Part shown: positions 33,639-43,882 of the stretch, one piece after another
Layout: each line of letters begins with the position of its first letter
Numbering within the stretch: position 1 is the stretch's first letter
From: Bacteroidia bacterium
GTDB taxonomy: Bacteria; Bacteroidota; Bacteroidia; Bacteroidales; Azobacteroidaceae
Direction of reading: 5' to 3'
DNA length: 57,807 nt
NCBI GenBank assembly: GCA_025999935.1
Contig: BNXY01000013.1
Span: forward strand, 1 to 57,807
The notes under the pieces: model-generated
What the model was told of the DNA's origin: nothing
What the model saw: only the letters and a program-made list of their open reading frames with translations
The model's database searches: none
Position numbers and translations under genes: made by a program

Positions 33639-35849
33639 ATGAAAACACAACAATGGACAAAAACAATTCTTACAGGAATGATGCTTTTGTTACTTTTTGC
33701 CTGTCAAGATTGGGGGGAATGGGACGACCCGTCAGGAAATCAGAAAAATCCCGTACCGCCCGATGCCTCCGTCAAAGTAATTGCCCACTTTCCGTTTGAT
33801 ACGGATATGAATGCAACCGGAACGGATATAGCCGGAGAAGCTTTCACTTATGAAAGTGGAGAAATGCCCGAAATAGTCGCCGATTCTAAAAGAGGCGACG
33901 TATTGCATATAGAAGGCGGATACCTCCGCATTCCGAATCCCATGCAAGGGCTTTATGTTGCCGCCGGAGCTTCCGTAACGATGTGGGTAAAAATGCCGGA
34001 AGTCGATACCGAAGGCGCTTTGTTCGCGTTTGTCGCAGACAAAGACAGCGCCTTATTTTTTACAGGAAATGCATGGTTGAATTATAAAGGAAGAGGAGGC
34101 GCATTTGAAGTAAATAATCCTCAATCGGTGGAAACACAAATATTAAAACCCAATCAATGGCATTTTTTGGCTATATCGCTCACGAAAGCGGGCTATATTA
34201 TATATGTAGATGGAGTAAAAAAATACGAGAACGGAGAATCATCCGCTTTTGATTACGCCAACATGGAAAGTTTAATCACCACGGCGCCTTATTTTTATTT
34301 GGGATACGGCTCTCCATCGGCAACAAAAGAAGTCTATTTCGATGATGTAAAAATATGGAAGAATAAGATTGCCGCTAAAGATGCACTTCCTGATCAGGAA
34401 ATTCCTCAAATGCCTACGCCGGTCTATTTGAATACTTTCGATGCAAACAATACCGCACGAATCGTAGGGGATGGAAGTTTCACTCCTGTTACCGATCCGG
34501 GATTTGGCGTTGTATTCCAGAATGCGACCGGAGGCACACGTCAAAACTATTTATTGTTGCCGGAAAATGTATTATCCCATTCCACCGAAACCAATGAAAT
34601 GTCTATCGGCGTATGGGTCAATGCAGCCAATGCCGGCGCATCCAATACCTATATGTGGTCGCCGCTATTCGCCGCTTACGGAGCAGCGCCTGTCAATAAT
34701 GAAAATACATGGCCGATGTTCGCCTTGCAATATCGAGGAATAGCACAGGTAAATAATGCCGGCTGGTGCGACTTTACGGATGCACAAAATAAAAACGGCG
34801 CAAATAAACTGTACCACGATGCGACAGACTGGTTGGCCGACCACAATTGGCATTATTATACGGCTACATTTACCGAAACAACGGCGAAAGTTTATTTAGA
34901 TGGTGTACCGGTCAATGAATGGGAAGTGGATGGAACTACCGGCGGCTCGGTTATTAAAGGCTTGTTCAGCAATGGCGCCGATCTGAAATATATCTGTCTG
35001 GGCGGCAATCAGGCCTGGGGCTGGGGCGATCCCGATCCCGGATTTATGTTCGATGACATCGCTGTTTATGATGCGGAATTAACTGCCGATCAGATAGCGT
35101 ACATCATCGCTCAGAAAAAGGGCGTTACGCCTCAATTGCCTACGCCGGTCTATTTGAATACTTTCGATGCGGCCAATACCGCAAAAATTATGGGTGACGG
35201 AAGTTTCACGCCGGTTGCCGACCCCGGATTCGGCGTTGTATTCCAAAATGCCACCGGAGGCACGCGCAAAAATTACTTGTTGTTGCCGGAAAATGTATTA
35301 TCCCATTCCACCGAAAGCAATGAAATGTCTATCGGTGTGTGGGTTAACGCTACCAATGCAGGTGCATCCAATAGCTACATGTGGTCGCCGCTTTTTACCG
35401 CTTACGGAGCAGCGCCTGTCAATAATGAAAATACATGGCCGATGTTCGCCTTGCAATATCGCGGAATAGCACAGGTAAATAATGCCGGCTGGTGCGACTT
35501 TACGGATGCACAAAATAAAAACGGCGCGAATAAACTGTACCACGATGCGACAGACTGGTTGGCCGATCATAAATGGCATTATTACACTGTTACACTTACC
35601 GAAACAACCGCGAAAGTCTATTTTGACGGCAAACCGGTCAATGAATGGGAAGTCGATGGAACTACCGGCGGCTCGGTTATTAAAGGCTTGTTCAGCAATG
35701 GCGCCGACTTGAAATATATCTGTTTGGGTGGTAATCAGGCTTGGAACTGGGGCGATCCCGATCCCGGATTTATGTTCGATGACATCGCCATCTATGATAC
35801 GGAGCTAAGCGCCAAGCAGATAGAGATTATAATGGCTAATAAAAAATAA
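33639..35849 (+). CDS. LamG-domain surface lipoprotein with tandem duplicated modules
   Basis: A 736-residue lipoprotein; lipobox LLLFAC gives Cys22. It begins with a LamG/concanavalin-like domain (about 50-245: VIAHFPFDTD, then YLGYGS, VYFDDVKIW). Two almost identical modules of about 240 residues follow (about 258-490 and 500-736), each starting PTPVYLNTFDA and ending PDPGFMFDDIA-YD, also LamG-like. The modules are offset by exactly 726 bp, and at 34680-34846 and 35406-35572 the DNA differs at only a few positions. It is first in the PUL and likely acts as a glycan-binding surface protein that feeds the SusC/D transporters. ATG 33639 was preferred over ATG 33630 as it directly precedes KTQQ and the signal core. 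Confidence 0.8.
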   Translation: MKTQQWTKTILTGMMLLLLFACQDWGEWDDPSGNQKNPVPPDASVKVIAHFPFDTDMNATGTDIAGEAFTYESGEMPEIVADSKRGDVLHIEGGYLRIPNPMQGLYVAAGASVTMWVKMPEVDTEGALFAFVADKDSALFFTGNAWLNYKGRGGAFEVNNPQSVETQILKPNQWHFLAISLTKAGYIIYVDGVKKYENGESSAFDYANMESLITTAPYFYLGYGSPSATKEVYFDDVKIWKNKIAAKDALPDQEIPQMPTPVYLNTFDANNTARIVGDGSFTPVTDPGFGVVFQNATGGTRQNYLLLPENVLSHSTETNEMSIGVWVNAANAGASNTYMWSPLFAAYGAAPVNNENTWPMFALQYRGIAQVNNAGWCDFTDAQNKNGANKLYHDATDWLADHNWHYYTATFTETTAKVYLDGVPVNEWEVDGTTGGSVIKGLFSNGADLKYICLGGNQAWGWGDPDPGFMFDDIAVYDAELTADQIAYIIAQKKGVTPQLPTPVYLNTFDAANTAKIMGDGSFTPVADPGFGVVFQNATGGTRKNYLLLPENVLSHSTESNEMSIGVWVNATNAGASNSYMWSPLFTAYGAAPVNNENTWPMFALQYRGIAQVNNAGWCDFTDAQNKNGANKLYHDATDWLADHKWHYYTVTLTETTAKVYFDGKPVNEWEVDGTTGGSVIKGLFSNGADLKYICLGGNQAWNWGDPDPGFMFDDIAIYDTELSAKQIEIIMANKK
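34413..35849 (+). repeat. 726-bp tandem duplication inside the LamG gene
   Basis: CCTACGCCGGTCTATTTGAA starts both copies, at 34413 and 35139. The copies span 34413-35138 and 35139-35849 and stay in frame (242 codons). The most similar part, about 34680-34846 against 35406-35572, has very few substitutions, suggesting recent duplication or gene conversion. Confidence 0.85.
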
Positions 35850-35855
35850 ACTATT

Positions 35856-38800
35856 ATGAAGAATAACAAATTTAAAAACGTACTGCTGATAACATACTTT
35901 ATTCTATCCGCCCAATGGGCGTTTGCACAAAGTATTGCTATATCGGGTGTTGTGAAAGACGACAGAGGCGAAATTATTATCGGAGCCAGTGTCATTGAAA
36001 AAGGGACGGGTAACGGTACGGAAACGAATTTAGACGGTATTTTCCACCTGACTGTTGCTCCGGGAGCTGTATTACAATTCAAATATTTGGGTTACCTTAC
36101 CCAGGAAATGCCTGTCGGAAACCGGTCGCAACTGAATATTATCATGGAAGAAGACACCAAAACGTTGGAGGAAGTGGTAATAGTCGGCTACGGTCAACAA
36201 AAGAAAGAATCGGTAGTAGGCGCTATTTCTCAAATCAATTCCAAAGAACTGTTGAAATCACCGTCAGCCAACATATCACAAGCTATTTCCGGGAAACTGC
36301 CGGGTGTGATTACATCGCAGGTTTCCGGCGCGCCCGGCAGCGACGATGTATTGATATATATCCGCGGACGAGCCTCTTTTGCCGGCGATGGACAACCATT
36401 GGTATTGGTGGATGGCGTAGAACGGGCGTTCTCTCAGATTTCTCCGGATGATATCGAATCAATTTCTACGTTGAAAGACGCTTCCGCAACCGCCGTATAT
36501 GGTGTGCGCGGTGCGAATGGCGTCTTGTTGATTACTACCAAACGGGGAAGAGAGCAAAAACCGATGGTAAGCCTGACGGCTAACTTTCAATCGCAATCCC
36601 CTACCCGAAAAGATTCCTATTTAGATTCCTATCAATCGGTTACGCTGCTGGAAGAAGCCTTGACAAACGATGGTTTGCCGTCGCAATATTCCGCTCACGA
36701 CTTGGAGATGTACAAAAAATCGGTAGAAGGCAGTCTTTCCGGTATCGATGCCATGCGTTATCCGAATGTAGATTGGTACGATTATGTATTGAACAGTTCG
36801 GCTCCGGCGCAACGTTATAACGTGAATATACAAGGTGGAACCAAACGTTTGAGTTACTTCGTTTCCGGCGAATACTACAATCAGGAAGGTCTGTTCAAAA
36901 ATTTCAGCGCCGATCAATACAACAACAAGTCCAATGCAAGTTACGACCGGTATGCGTTTCGCGCCAATCTCGATTTCTTAGTGACAAAAGATTTGACGAC
37001 TTCCGTCAATTTCGGAACCCGTTTTGAAGAACGCAAAGGACCGAACTCCAACGAATACAATAACAGTTATAGCGAGGTCTATTACGAACTCAATCACACG
37101 CCGGGCTGGTTGTTCCCTGTGGCTTATGAAACGGGCGAAGGCGAAAGCCGCCAAACGCTTTATGGCGGTAATTCGCAGCATCAAAACAATATAGTGGGCC
37201 GTTTGGCGGAGGCTGGTTTTTACCGCCAGACCAATACCATCAACGAAACCAATTTTATTGCCAATTACAAAATGGATTGGCTTACCCTGGGTTTATCGGC
37301 CAAGGCAATGGTTTCTTTCGATTACGACTCATGGTACCGCCGGTTGTTTACTGCCAATTTTGCTACTTATGAATTGTTGTCATATCAAAATAATGTTCCT
37401 GAGTTCGCCAAGTACAACACGGATACGGAATTGGCTTATGCGGGTAATAATCAGACAACGACCATGAAACTGTACATGGAATACGCTTTGAATTATGCCC
37501 GTAAATTTGGTGCGCACAATGTGACCGGTTTGTTGCTTTACAATCAAAACGACTACCGTTATCAGGCCGATTTGCCGAGACGGTATCAAGGATTGGTAGG
37601 CCGTGTTACTTACAGTTATAACGAACGTTATCTGGCGGAAATAAACTTCGGATACAACGGTTCGGAAAATTTCATGAAAGGACGGCGCTTCGGATTTTTC
37701 CCTTCTTTTTCAGTGGGATGGCGCTTGAATAACGAAAGTTTTATGAGTTCCACCCAGGATTGGTTGAATAATCTGAAACTGCGCTTGTCGTATGGAGAAG
37801 TAGGAAACGATGTCATAGGCTCGTCGCGGTTTTTATACGTGCCTGTCTGGACACAGTTGGGAACAGCCTATACTTTCGGCAACAGCGCCGGCAGAGGAGG
37901 TATCTATGAAAGTCAATATCCGAATTACGCCGTAAGTTGGGAGCGGGCAAAAAAATACAACCTCGGACTTGATTTCGGACTTAAAAGCGGTCTATTAGAA
38001 GGAAGCGCTGATGTATTTTATGAAAAACGAAACGATATTCTGACCCCCTATCTCACCTTGCCGCAATGGGTAGGCGTGAATGTGGCGGCAGCCAATCTGG
38101 GAGAAACGAAAAACGCCGGTTTTGAAATCGACTTAAAACACCGGAAAAATATCGGAAAAGATTTTAGATACAATGTCGGTGTCAGTTTTACGCATGCCCG
38201 GAACGAAATCATCAGTATGGACGAACCGGATGCAAAAACCGGTTACCGGAAACAGGAAGGTCATCCGATAGGACAATATTTCGGATTGATTGCCGAAGGA
38301 TTTGTCACTTCCGCCGATTTAGCAAATCCAAATTTCCCGGTTTCAACCTTCGGTAATGTGCAAGCGGGCGATTTGAAATATAAAGATATGAATAACGACG
38401 GATTTATAGACAGCCGTGATGTAACTTTTATCGGTTACAGTAATATTCCGGAAAATACCTATTCCTTTACCTTGGGCGCCGATTGGAAAAGACTCAGTTT
38501 GAGCGTGATGTTCCAAGGCATGGATAAAGTGTCGCGTTATTACGATGCCGAAGCCATGTTCGCTTTCGTAAACGGAGGAAAAGTGAAAGAACATCACTTG
38601 GATCGTTGGAATCCGAATCTTTCGGAAAATGTCAATCTGGCGCAGGCAAAATATCCTTTGCTGCATTACGATGAATTTGCCAACCACAACCAGCGCGTCA
38701 ACTCGTTCTTCATACAAAACGGAGCTTTCATTCGTTTGAAAAATGTGGAATTGAGCTATTCCCTTCCACAACGGTTGATTGAAAAATGGGTAAGCGATAT

Positions 38801-38933
38801 TCGTCTCTATGTGAATGCGAATAATCTGATTACATGGGATCAGTTGGATGGATTAACCGATCCGGAAAGCAATGGTTTCAACAAATATCCGATTATGAAA
38901 GCGGTTAATTTCGGCGTTAATGTTAAATTCTAA
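35856..38933 (+). CDS. SusC/RagA-type TonB-dependent outer-membrane transporter (first)
   Basis: A 1025-residue outer-membrane glycan importer. Signal peptide about 1-24 (ending WAFA), carboxypeptidase-regulatory-like domain (about 28-100, ISGVVKDDRGE), TonB-box region EEVVIVGYG near 108, plug domain (YIRGRASF, VYGVRGANGVLLITTKRG), and a long beta-barrel ending in NFGVNVKF with terminal Phe. It is 6 bases after the LamG gene and 15 bases before its SusD partner. SusC works as a lid-and-barrel complex with SusD and draws energy from TonB. Confidence 0.95.
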   Translation: MKNNKFKNVLLITYFILSAQWAFAQSIAISGVVKDDRGEIIIGASVIEKGTGNGTETNLDGIFHLTVAPGAVLQFKYLGYLTQEMPVGNRSQLNIIMEEDTKTLEEVVIVGYGQQKKESVVGAISQINSKELLKSPSANISQAISGKLPGVITSQVSGAPGSDDVLIYIRGRASFAGDGQPLVLVDGVERAFSQISPDDIESISTLKDASATAVYGVRGANGVLLITTKRGREQKPMVSLTANFQSQSPTRKDSYLDSYQSVTLLEEALTNDGLPSQYSAHDLEMYKKSVEGSLSGIDAMRYPNVDWYDYVLNSSAPAQRYNVNIQGGTKRLSYFVSGEYYNQEGLFKNFSADQYNNKSNASYDRYAFRANLDFLVTKDLTTSVNFGTRFEERKGPNSNEYNNSYSEVYYELNHTPGWLFPVAYETGEGESRQTLYGGNSQHQNNIVGRLAEAGFYRQTNTINETNFIANYKMDWLTLGLSAKAMVSFDYDSWYRRLFTANFATYELLSYQNNVPEFAKYNTDTELAYAGNNQTTTMKLYMEYALNYARKFGAHNVTGLLLYNQNDYRYQADLPRRYQGLVGRVTYSYNERYLAEINFGYNGSENFMKGRRFGFFPSFSVGWRLNNESFMSSTQDWLNNLKLRLSYGEVGNDVIGSSRFLYVPVWTQLGTAYTFGNSAGRGGIYESQYPNYAVSWERAKKYNLGLDFGLKSGLLEGSADVFYEKRNDILTPYLTLPQWVGVNVAAANLGETKNAGFEIDLKHRKNIGKDFRYNVGVSFTHARNEIISMDEPDAKTGYRKQEGHPIGQYFGLIAEGFVTSADLANPNFPVSTFGNVQAGDLKYKDMNNDGFIDSRDVTFIGYSNIPENTYSFTLGADWKRLSLSVMFQGMDKVSRYYDAEAMFAFVNGGKVKEHHLDRWNPNLSENVNLAQAKYPLLHYDEFANHNQRVNSFFIQNGAFIRLKNVELSYSLPQRLIEKWVSDIRLYVNANNLITWDQLDGLTDPESNGFNKYPIMKAVNFGVNVKF

Positions 38934-38948
38934 TTTGAAAATACAGAT

Positions 38949-40703
38949 ATGAAAAAAAATATGATTTATATTGTTTTGTTTACATTTATCCCGATGCTCT
39001 ATCTCACTTCTTGTGAAGATATGTTCGGCGATTTTTTGGATAAACAACCCAGCAATGAACTGACCGAAGCGGAAGTATTTTCTCTTTGGTCGAATACAGA
39101 GAAATTTCATTACGACACTTACAATTTTCTGCGTAATGGCGCTCTTCGTATCAATGATTCGTGGATGGATGCGGCTACCGATTTGGCGCACACCAGCTAT
39201 TCAAGCGGCGGAACACGCACCAGTTTCAATATTGGAAATTATTATGCAGAAGCAGGAGCGCCCGAATTGATTGCTACCTGGGAATTTTATTATCGCGCTA
39301 TCCGCAAATGCAACATGTTGTTGAGCCACATCGACAACGTGCCCAAAGCCAACAGCGATACGCAAGCGGATTATGAACGGTACAAAATGAATTTCATCGC
39401 CGAATCGCGTTTCCTGCGCTCCTGGTTTTATTGGGAACTGTTTCTGCGATATGGTCCGGTTCCGGTAGTAACTGATGTGCTGGATCCCCAGGGCGACCTG
39501 CTTTCCGGTTATACCAATCGTCCTACCAATGAGGAATTTATCAATTTTATAATGAAAGAACTGACTGGGTGTGAAACCGGTTTGATGGATAAATCAACAG
39601 AAGACAACAATATCGGACGTATCTGCAAACCGATGGCAGCCGCTTTACGGTCGAGAATCGCCCTTTACATGGCAAGCCCGCGTTATCAAGTGATGACTTG
39701 GCAAGAAGCCTTGAGTGCAGCGGAATATTTTATCGCCACTTACGGCAGTCAATACAGTTTGTATTCCGTAGCCGGAAATACGCCCCAATGGCAATATCAG
39801 GAAGCTGTTTTATCGCCGGTACATTTGGGAAATAACGAAGTGATTTTCTGGAGAAACGACACCAAAGTAGGCTGGTCGGCTATTTCTTCCGATACTCCGG
39901 TAGGAGAAGGCGGGCGCGGTGGTTTATGCCCTTCCCAAAATCTGGTTGATATGTATGATATGGCAAATGGTCTATCGCCTTTTTCGGAATACGATGAAAC
40001 AGGTGCGCCTGTTTACCACGGAACCGCAACGCCTGCCGTTAATGCAGCCGGCGGATACGATGACGCCAATCCCTACGCCGGCAGAGACCCGCGCTTTTAC
40101 GCTACCGTTTTGTATCACAAATCTATTTGGAATAATGCTGAAATTAATGTGATAAAAGGCGGGCGCGACAATCCCGTCGGCAATGCCAATGCAACGCCAA
40201 CCGGTTATTACGCAAGGAAATATATTCCGGAAGACATTCTTTCTAACAACCATAGTCTGACGGACTACCGCAACTGGGTAATTATCCGTTATGCGGAAAT
40301 CCTGTTGAACTACGCAGAAGCCCTGAATGAAGTGAATGGCCCAAGCAGTGAAGTTTTTGAAAAACTGCAACTCCTTCGCGACCGCGCAGGAATGACGGCA
40401 AAATTGTCTTTACGCTCTGATTTGGGAACGAAAGAAGCTTTGCGCAAATTCATCCGGAAAGAACGCACCATCGAACTGGCTTTTGAAGACCATCGCGCTT
40501 GGGACATTCGCCGGTGGAATGTAGCGGTGGAAGCGCTTGCCCGTCCGGTTTACGGAGTGGAAGTGAGCGCCGGTGCCGGTGGAAATCCTGTCTATACCCG
40601 AAAAGTGGTTCAGAACCGGGTGTTTACTGAAAAAATGTACCTCTATCCCATTCCGGAAGCAGAGGTGTGGAAAACGAATATTGAAAATAATCCGGGTTGG
40701 TAA
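38949..40703 (+). CDS. SusD/RagB-family nutrient-binding lipoprotein (first)
   Basis: A 584-residue surface lipoprotein; lipobox YLTSC (Cys22), then the family opening DFLDKQPSNELTEAEVF. The alpha-helical TPR core includes FIAESRFLRSWFYWELFLRYG and the conserved IIRYAEILLNYAEALNE and ERTIELAFEDHRAWDIRRW motifs near the C-terminus. It should form the lid of the SusC protein encoded immediately upstream and bind the oligosaccharide. Confidence 0.95.
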   Translation: MKKNMIYIVLFTFIPMLYLTSCEDMFGDFLDKQPSNELTEAEVFSLWSNTEKFHYDTYNFLRNGALRINDSWMDAATDLAHTSYSSGGTRTSFNIGNYYAEAGAPELIATWEFYYRAIRKCNMLLSHIDNVPKANSDTQADYERYKMNFIAESRFLRSWFYWELFLRYGPVPVVTDVLDPQGDLLSGYTNRPTNEEFINFIMKELTGCETGLMDKSTEDNNIGRICKPMAAALRSRIALYMASPRYQVMTWQEALSAAEYFIATYGSQYSLYSVAGNTPQWQYQEAVLSPVHLGNNEVIFWRNDTKVGWSAISSDTPVGEGGRGGLCPSQNLVDMYDMANGLSPFSEYDETGAPVYHGTATPAVNAAGGYDDANPYAGRDPRFYATVLYHKSIWNNAEINVIKGGRDNPVGNANATPTGYYARKYIPEDILSNNHSLTDYRNWVIIRYAEILLNYAEALNEVNGPSSEVFEKLQLLRDRAGMTAKLSLRSDLGTKEALRKFIRKERTIELAFEDHRAWDIRRWNVAVEALARPVYGVEVSAGAGGNPVYTRKVVQNRVFTEKMYLYPIPEAEVWKTNIENNPGW

Positions 40704-40714
40704 TTTAAAAATCT

Positions 40715-43700
40715 ATGAATATGTTTCAAGCTAAATATAAAAAAATATGGATAGGATGTCAAAAACTCCTGTTCCTGGCAGTCCTCTTAACGGCCATGCA
40801 GCCGGCGTATGCACAAGGACTTCAAACGCTTACCGGTCGGATTGTCGATGAAAACAATCAACCGGTGAAAGGCGCTGTAATCAACGTGGCGGAAGAAAGC
40901 CGGATTGCCTTGTCCGATGCAAGCGGTGTTTTCGTTCTCAAAAATGTAAAACAAGGAGATGAATTGACCGTTTCTTGCACAGGTTATAAAACCGCTGCAT
41001 CTATCGCCGGTTTCTCGGAAAATTTCACGATTCAATTGGAAACGGATACCGATGAATACGCGCATACAACGGCGGTTCCCTTCGGACGGAAAGCCAAAAA
41101 ATTCGTTACCGAAGCCACCTCCGTAGTGTTGGGTTCGGAATTGGAAAAACACCCGGTAACGGTGCTTCAAAATGCGTTTACATCGACTTTGACCGGCGTG
41201 GAAACCTACGAGGCTCAGTCGGAACCGGGTTGGTCGGAAACCGCGCTCTATATCCGGGGTTTGCGCACCATGAATGCCGACGCCCGTTCGCCTTTGATTA
41301 TTGTGGATAATGTAGAACGCGACTTGTCGTTTTTGGATGCCTATCCCATCGAATCCGTTACCATTCTGAAAGATGCGGCTGCTACCGCTATCTATGGGAT
41401 GCGCGGGGCAAACGGTGTGGTATTGGTGACTACCAAACGGGGAAAAGCAGGGAAAACCAATGTGGATTTTACACAGGAATTTGGTTATCAGTCGATTGCC
41501 GGGATTCCGGAATCACAAAATTCCTACAATTATGCGCTTACCCGCAATCAGGCGCTTTACTTGGATGGTTTGCAACCTGAATTTTCAGACGAAGACATTT
41601 TACATTATAAAGAAGTGGCGGAAGGAAGATTGGATCCTTCCTTGAGATACAAATATTTCAGCACGAACTGGCACGATGTGATGTTGCGCGATTTGGCGCC
41701 TCAACACCGCACCAATCTGTCGGTGAGCGGAGGAAATGACCGGGCGCGTTATTACCTGTCATTCTCTTATTTACATCAAGAAGGTTTGTACGATACAAAA
41801 TGGGCGAATTATAACAAAGGCTATTCCACCCAACATGTATTAGACCGTTATAATCTTCGTTCCAATGTGGATTTGGATGTGAATAAATACTTGAATGTAT
41901 CCTTGGATTTAGGGGGACGTATCGACGATATTACCCAACCGGGAATGGACGTCTGGAACATCTTTACCTGGGGCGCCGGTGAAAACAAACCGATTTTTCC
42001 CGTCTTCTGTCCGGACGGCAGTTTCTTTATGCCGACCGAAAGCGACAGTAAGAACGGAGCGGCGCAAATAGCCGGTCACGGATTCGAAAATAACCGCCGC
42101 CGTAATCTTTATACCAACGTAACGGCAACCGGCAATCTGGAATCGCTGACGAAAGGACTGAAAGCCAAAGTAACGGTAGGTTTCGATTCTTACGAAACAT
42201 TTCAATCGGTGCAACGGGCCGATATAGATGTTTTCTCTTACAATTACGGCACTTTGGTGGACGATCCTTCCGAATATAAATATACCCGTATGCGGACAGG
42301 GATTGCCTTGCCGAATCCGACTACTACCCCACGCGATTACACCTATAATGTCAACGTAATCGGCGGTTTGGATTATGCCCGCGGTTTCGGAAAACACGCC
42401 GTTACCGCCCAGACTTTTGTCCGTACTTACCGGAATGTGGTTCGGGGACAAAACTCCTCCAACCGCTACTTGTCTTACAATGCTATTGCCAACTATATTT
42501 ATGACAATCGCTATATCTTCTCCGGAAATCTGTCGTATATGGGGAGCGATAATTTCGCACCCGACGAACGTTTCGGAACTTTTCCGGGAGCTTCGGTCGG
42601 ATGGGTGCTTTCCGAAGAATCGTGGCTGAAAGATACAAAAGTCAATTTATTAAAATTACGCGCTTCATACGGACGGGCCGGACAAGCCAATTTGGGTGTC
42701 AGCCGTTATCCTTATCAGGGAACCTACATGGAAGGCAACGGTTATAATTTCGGTACCTCGCAAGGAGCTTGGGCAGGCGCTTACGAATCGACTACCGGAA
42801 ACAAAAACATCAAATGGGAAATTTCCGATATGGCGAATTTCGGACTTGATTTCGATGTTTGGAACAAAAAATTGTACGGTGCCGTGGATGTTTTCAAAGA
42901 ATGGCGTTCCAATATTCTGGTGTCGCGTTCCACAATTCCATCCCTGTATGGCGCCGAAGTGCCGCAGGATTCGTATGGAAAAGCCGAAACGAGAGGTACG
43001 GAAATCACTTTGGGACACATAAACAAGGTCGGTGATTTTGAATATTACTTAGAAGGATTATTAACCTGGAATACCAATAAGGTAACGGAAATGGATGAAT
43101 TGACTCCCGATTATGCTTATCAGGCGCGGACGGGACAACGCATCGACCACTCGCAATTATTACAGTTGGTGCAATGGGCAAGCGACCCGGATTTGATCCC
43201 AACTTCCCATCAGGATGCCCTTGATCATCCGGAGAAATACCCGTGGCATGCCGCCGGAAAATACAAATTGGGAAATGCCGTCTTCAAAGATGTCAACGGC
43301 GACCGCATCATTGACGGTTACGATAAAGTGCCTTACGGATACACAAATATTCCGGAATTGATACCAACAGTCAAGCTCGGCATCAACTACAAAGGCTTTG
43401 ACGCCCGCGCCATTATGACTGCCTATTTGAACCGCACCATCGGTTGCCGCGAAAATATGGACTACGCCGGTGGTTGGGGAGGCACTTCTACGCACGCGGT
43501 AACGGAAACTTGGGGCTATTACACCGACGACCCGACAGACCCGCGCAATATCAATGCCAAATATCCGAGGTTATCCACTTCCTTCAGCGATATTGACCGG
43601 AATTTTCCCTACAACGAATCGACCATTTGGGTGGTAAACGGCGATTTCCTGTCTTTACGCAATATCGAAGTGGGTTATTCGCTTCCCAAAAAACTGATTG

Positions 43701-43861
43701 CAAAGGCGTACATGACGAAATGCCGCGTTTATTTCAGCGGATATAACCTGTTTACATGGAGTCATTTGCCAAAAGGTTTTGATGCGGAAAATCCCACGAA
43801 CTATATTTGGGCGTATCCGAAAACGAGGTCTTTCTCTATTGGTTTAAATATCGGATTTTAA
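40715..43861 (+). CDS. SusC/RagA-type TonB-dependent outer-membrane transporter (second)
   Basis: A 1048-residue outer-membrane protein with signal peptide (about 1-34, ending AYAQG), a regulatory-like beta domain (about 37-110, LTGRIVDENNQ), a plug (LYIRGLRTM, IYGMRGANGVVLVTTKRGK) and a C-terminal barrel ending SIGLNIGF. The stretch that in most SusC proteins reads VVVGYG is replaced by YAHTTAVPFGRK, so the TonB-box region is divergent. Start ATG 40715 or 40721. Together with the SusD that follows it forms the second transport pair of the locus. Tandem SusCD pairs are known from arabinan PULs such as that of B. thetaiotaomicron. Confidence 0.93.
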   Translation: MNMFQAKYKKIWIGCQKLLFLAVLLTAMQPAYAQGLQTLTGRIVDENNQPVKGAVINVAEESRIALSDASGVFVLKNVKQGDELTVSCTGYKTAASIAGFSENFTIQLETDTDEYAHTTAVPFGRKAKKFVTEATSVVLGSELEKHPVTVLQNAFTSTLTGVETYEAQSEPGWSETALYIRGLRTMNADARSPLIIVDNVERDLSFLDAYPIESVTILKDAAATAIYGMRGANGVVLVTTKRGKAGKTNVDFTQEFGYQSIAGIPESQNSYNYALTRNQALYLDGLQPEFSDEDILHYKEVAEGRLDPSLRYKYFSTNWHDVMLRDLAPQHRTNLSVSGGNDRARYYLSFSYLHQEGLYDTKWANYNKGYSTQHVLDRYNLRSNVDLDVNKYLNVSLDLGGRIDDITQPGMDVWNIFTWGAGENKPIFPVFCPDGSFFMPTESDSKNGAAQIAGHGFENNRRRNLYTNVTATGNLESLTKGLKAKVTVGFDSYETFQSVQRADIDVFSYNYGTLVDDPSEYKYTRMRTGIALPNPTTTPRDYTYNVNVIGGLDYARGFGKHAVTAQTFVRTYRNVVRGQNSSNRYLSYNAIANYIYDNRYIFSGNLSYMGSDNFAPDERFGTFPGASVGWVLSEESWLKDTKVNLLKLRASYGRAGQANLGVSRYPYQGTYMEGNGYNFGTSQGAWAGAYESTTGNKNIKWEISDMANFGLDFDVWNKKLYGAVDVFKEWRSNILVSRSTIPSLYGAEVPQDSYGKAETRGTEITLGHINKVGDFEYYLEGLLTWNTNKVTEMDELTPDYAYQARTGQRIDHSQLLQLVQWASDPDLIPTSHQDALDHPEKYPWHAAGKYKLGNAVFKDVNGDRIIDGYDKVPYGYTNIPELIPTVKLGINYKGFDARAIMTAYLNRTIGCRENMDYAGGWGGTSTHAVTETWGYYTDDPTDPRNINAKYPRLSTSFSDIDRNFPYNESTIWVVNGDFLSLRNIEVGYSLPKKLIAKAYMTKCRVYFSGYNLFTWSHLPKGFDAENPTNYIWAYPKTRSFSIGLNIGF

Positions 43862-43882
43862 CATTATTAAAACAATTACAAG

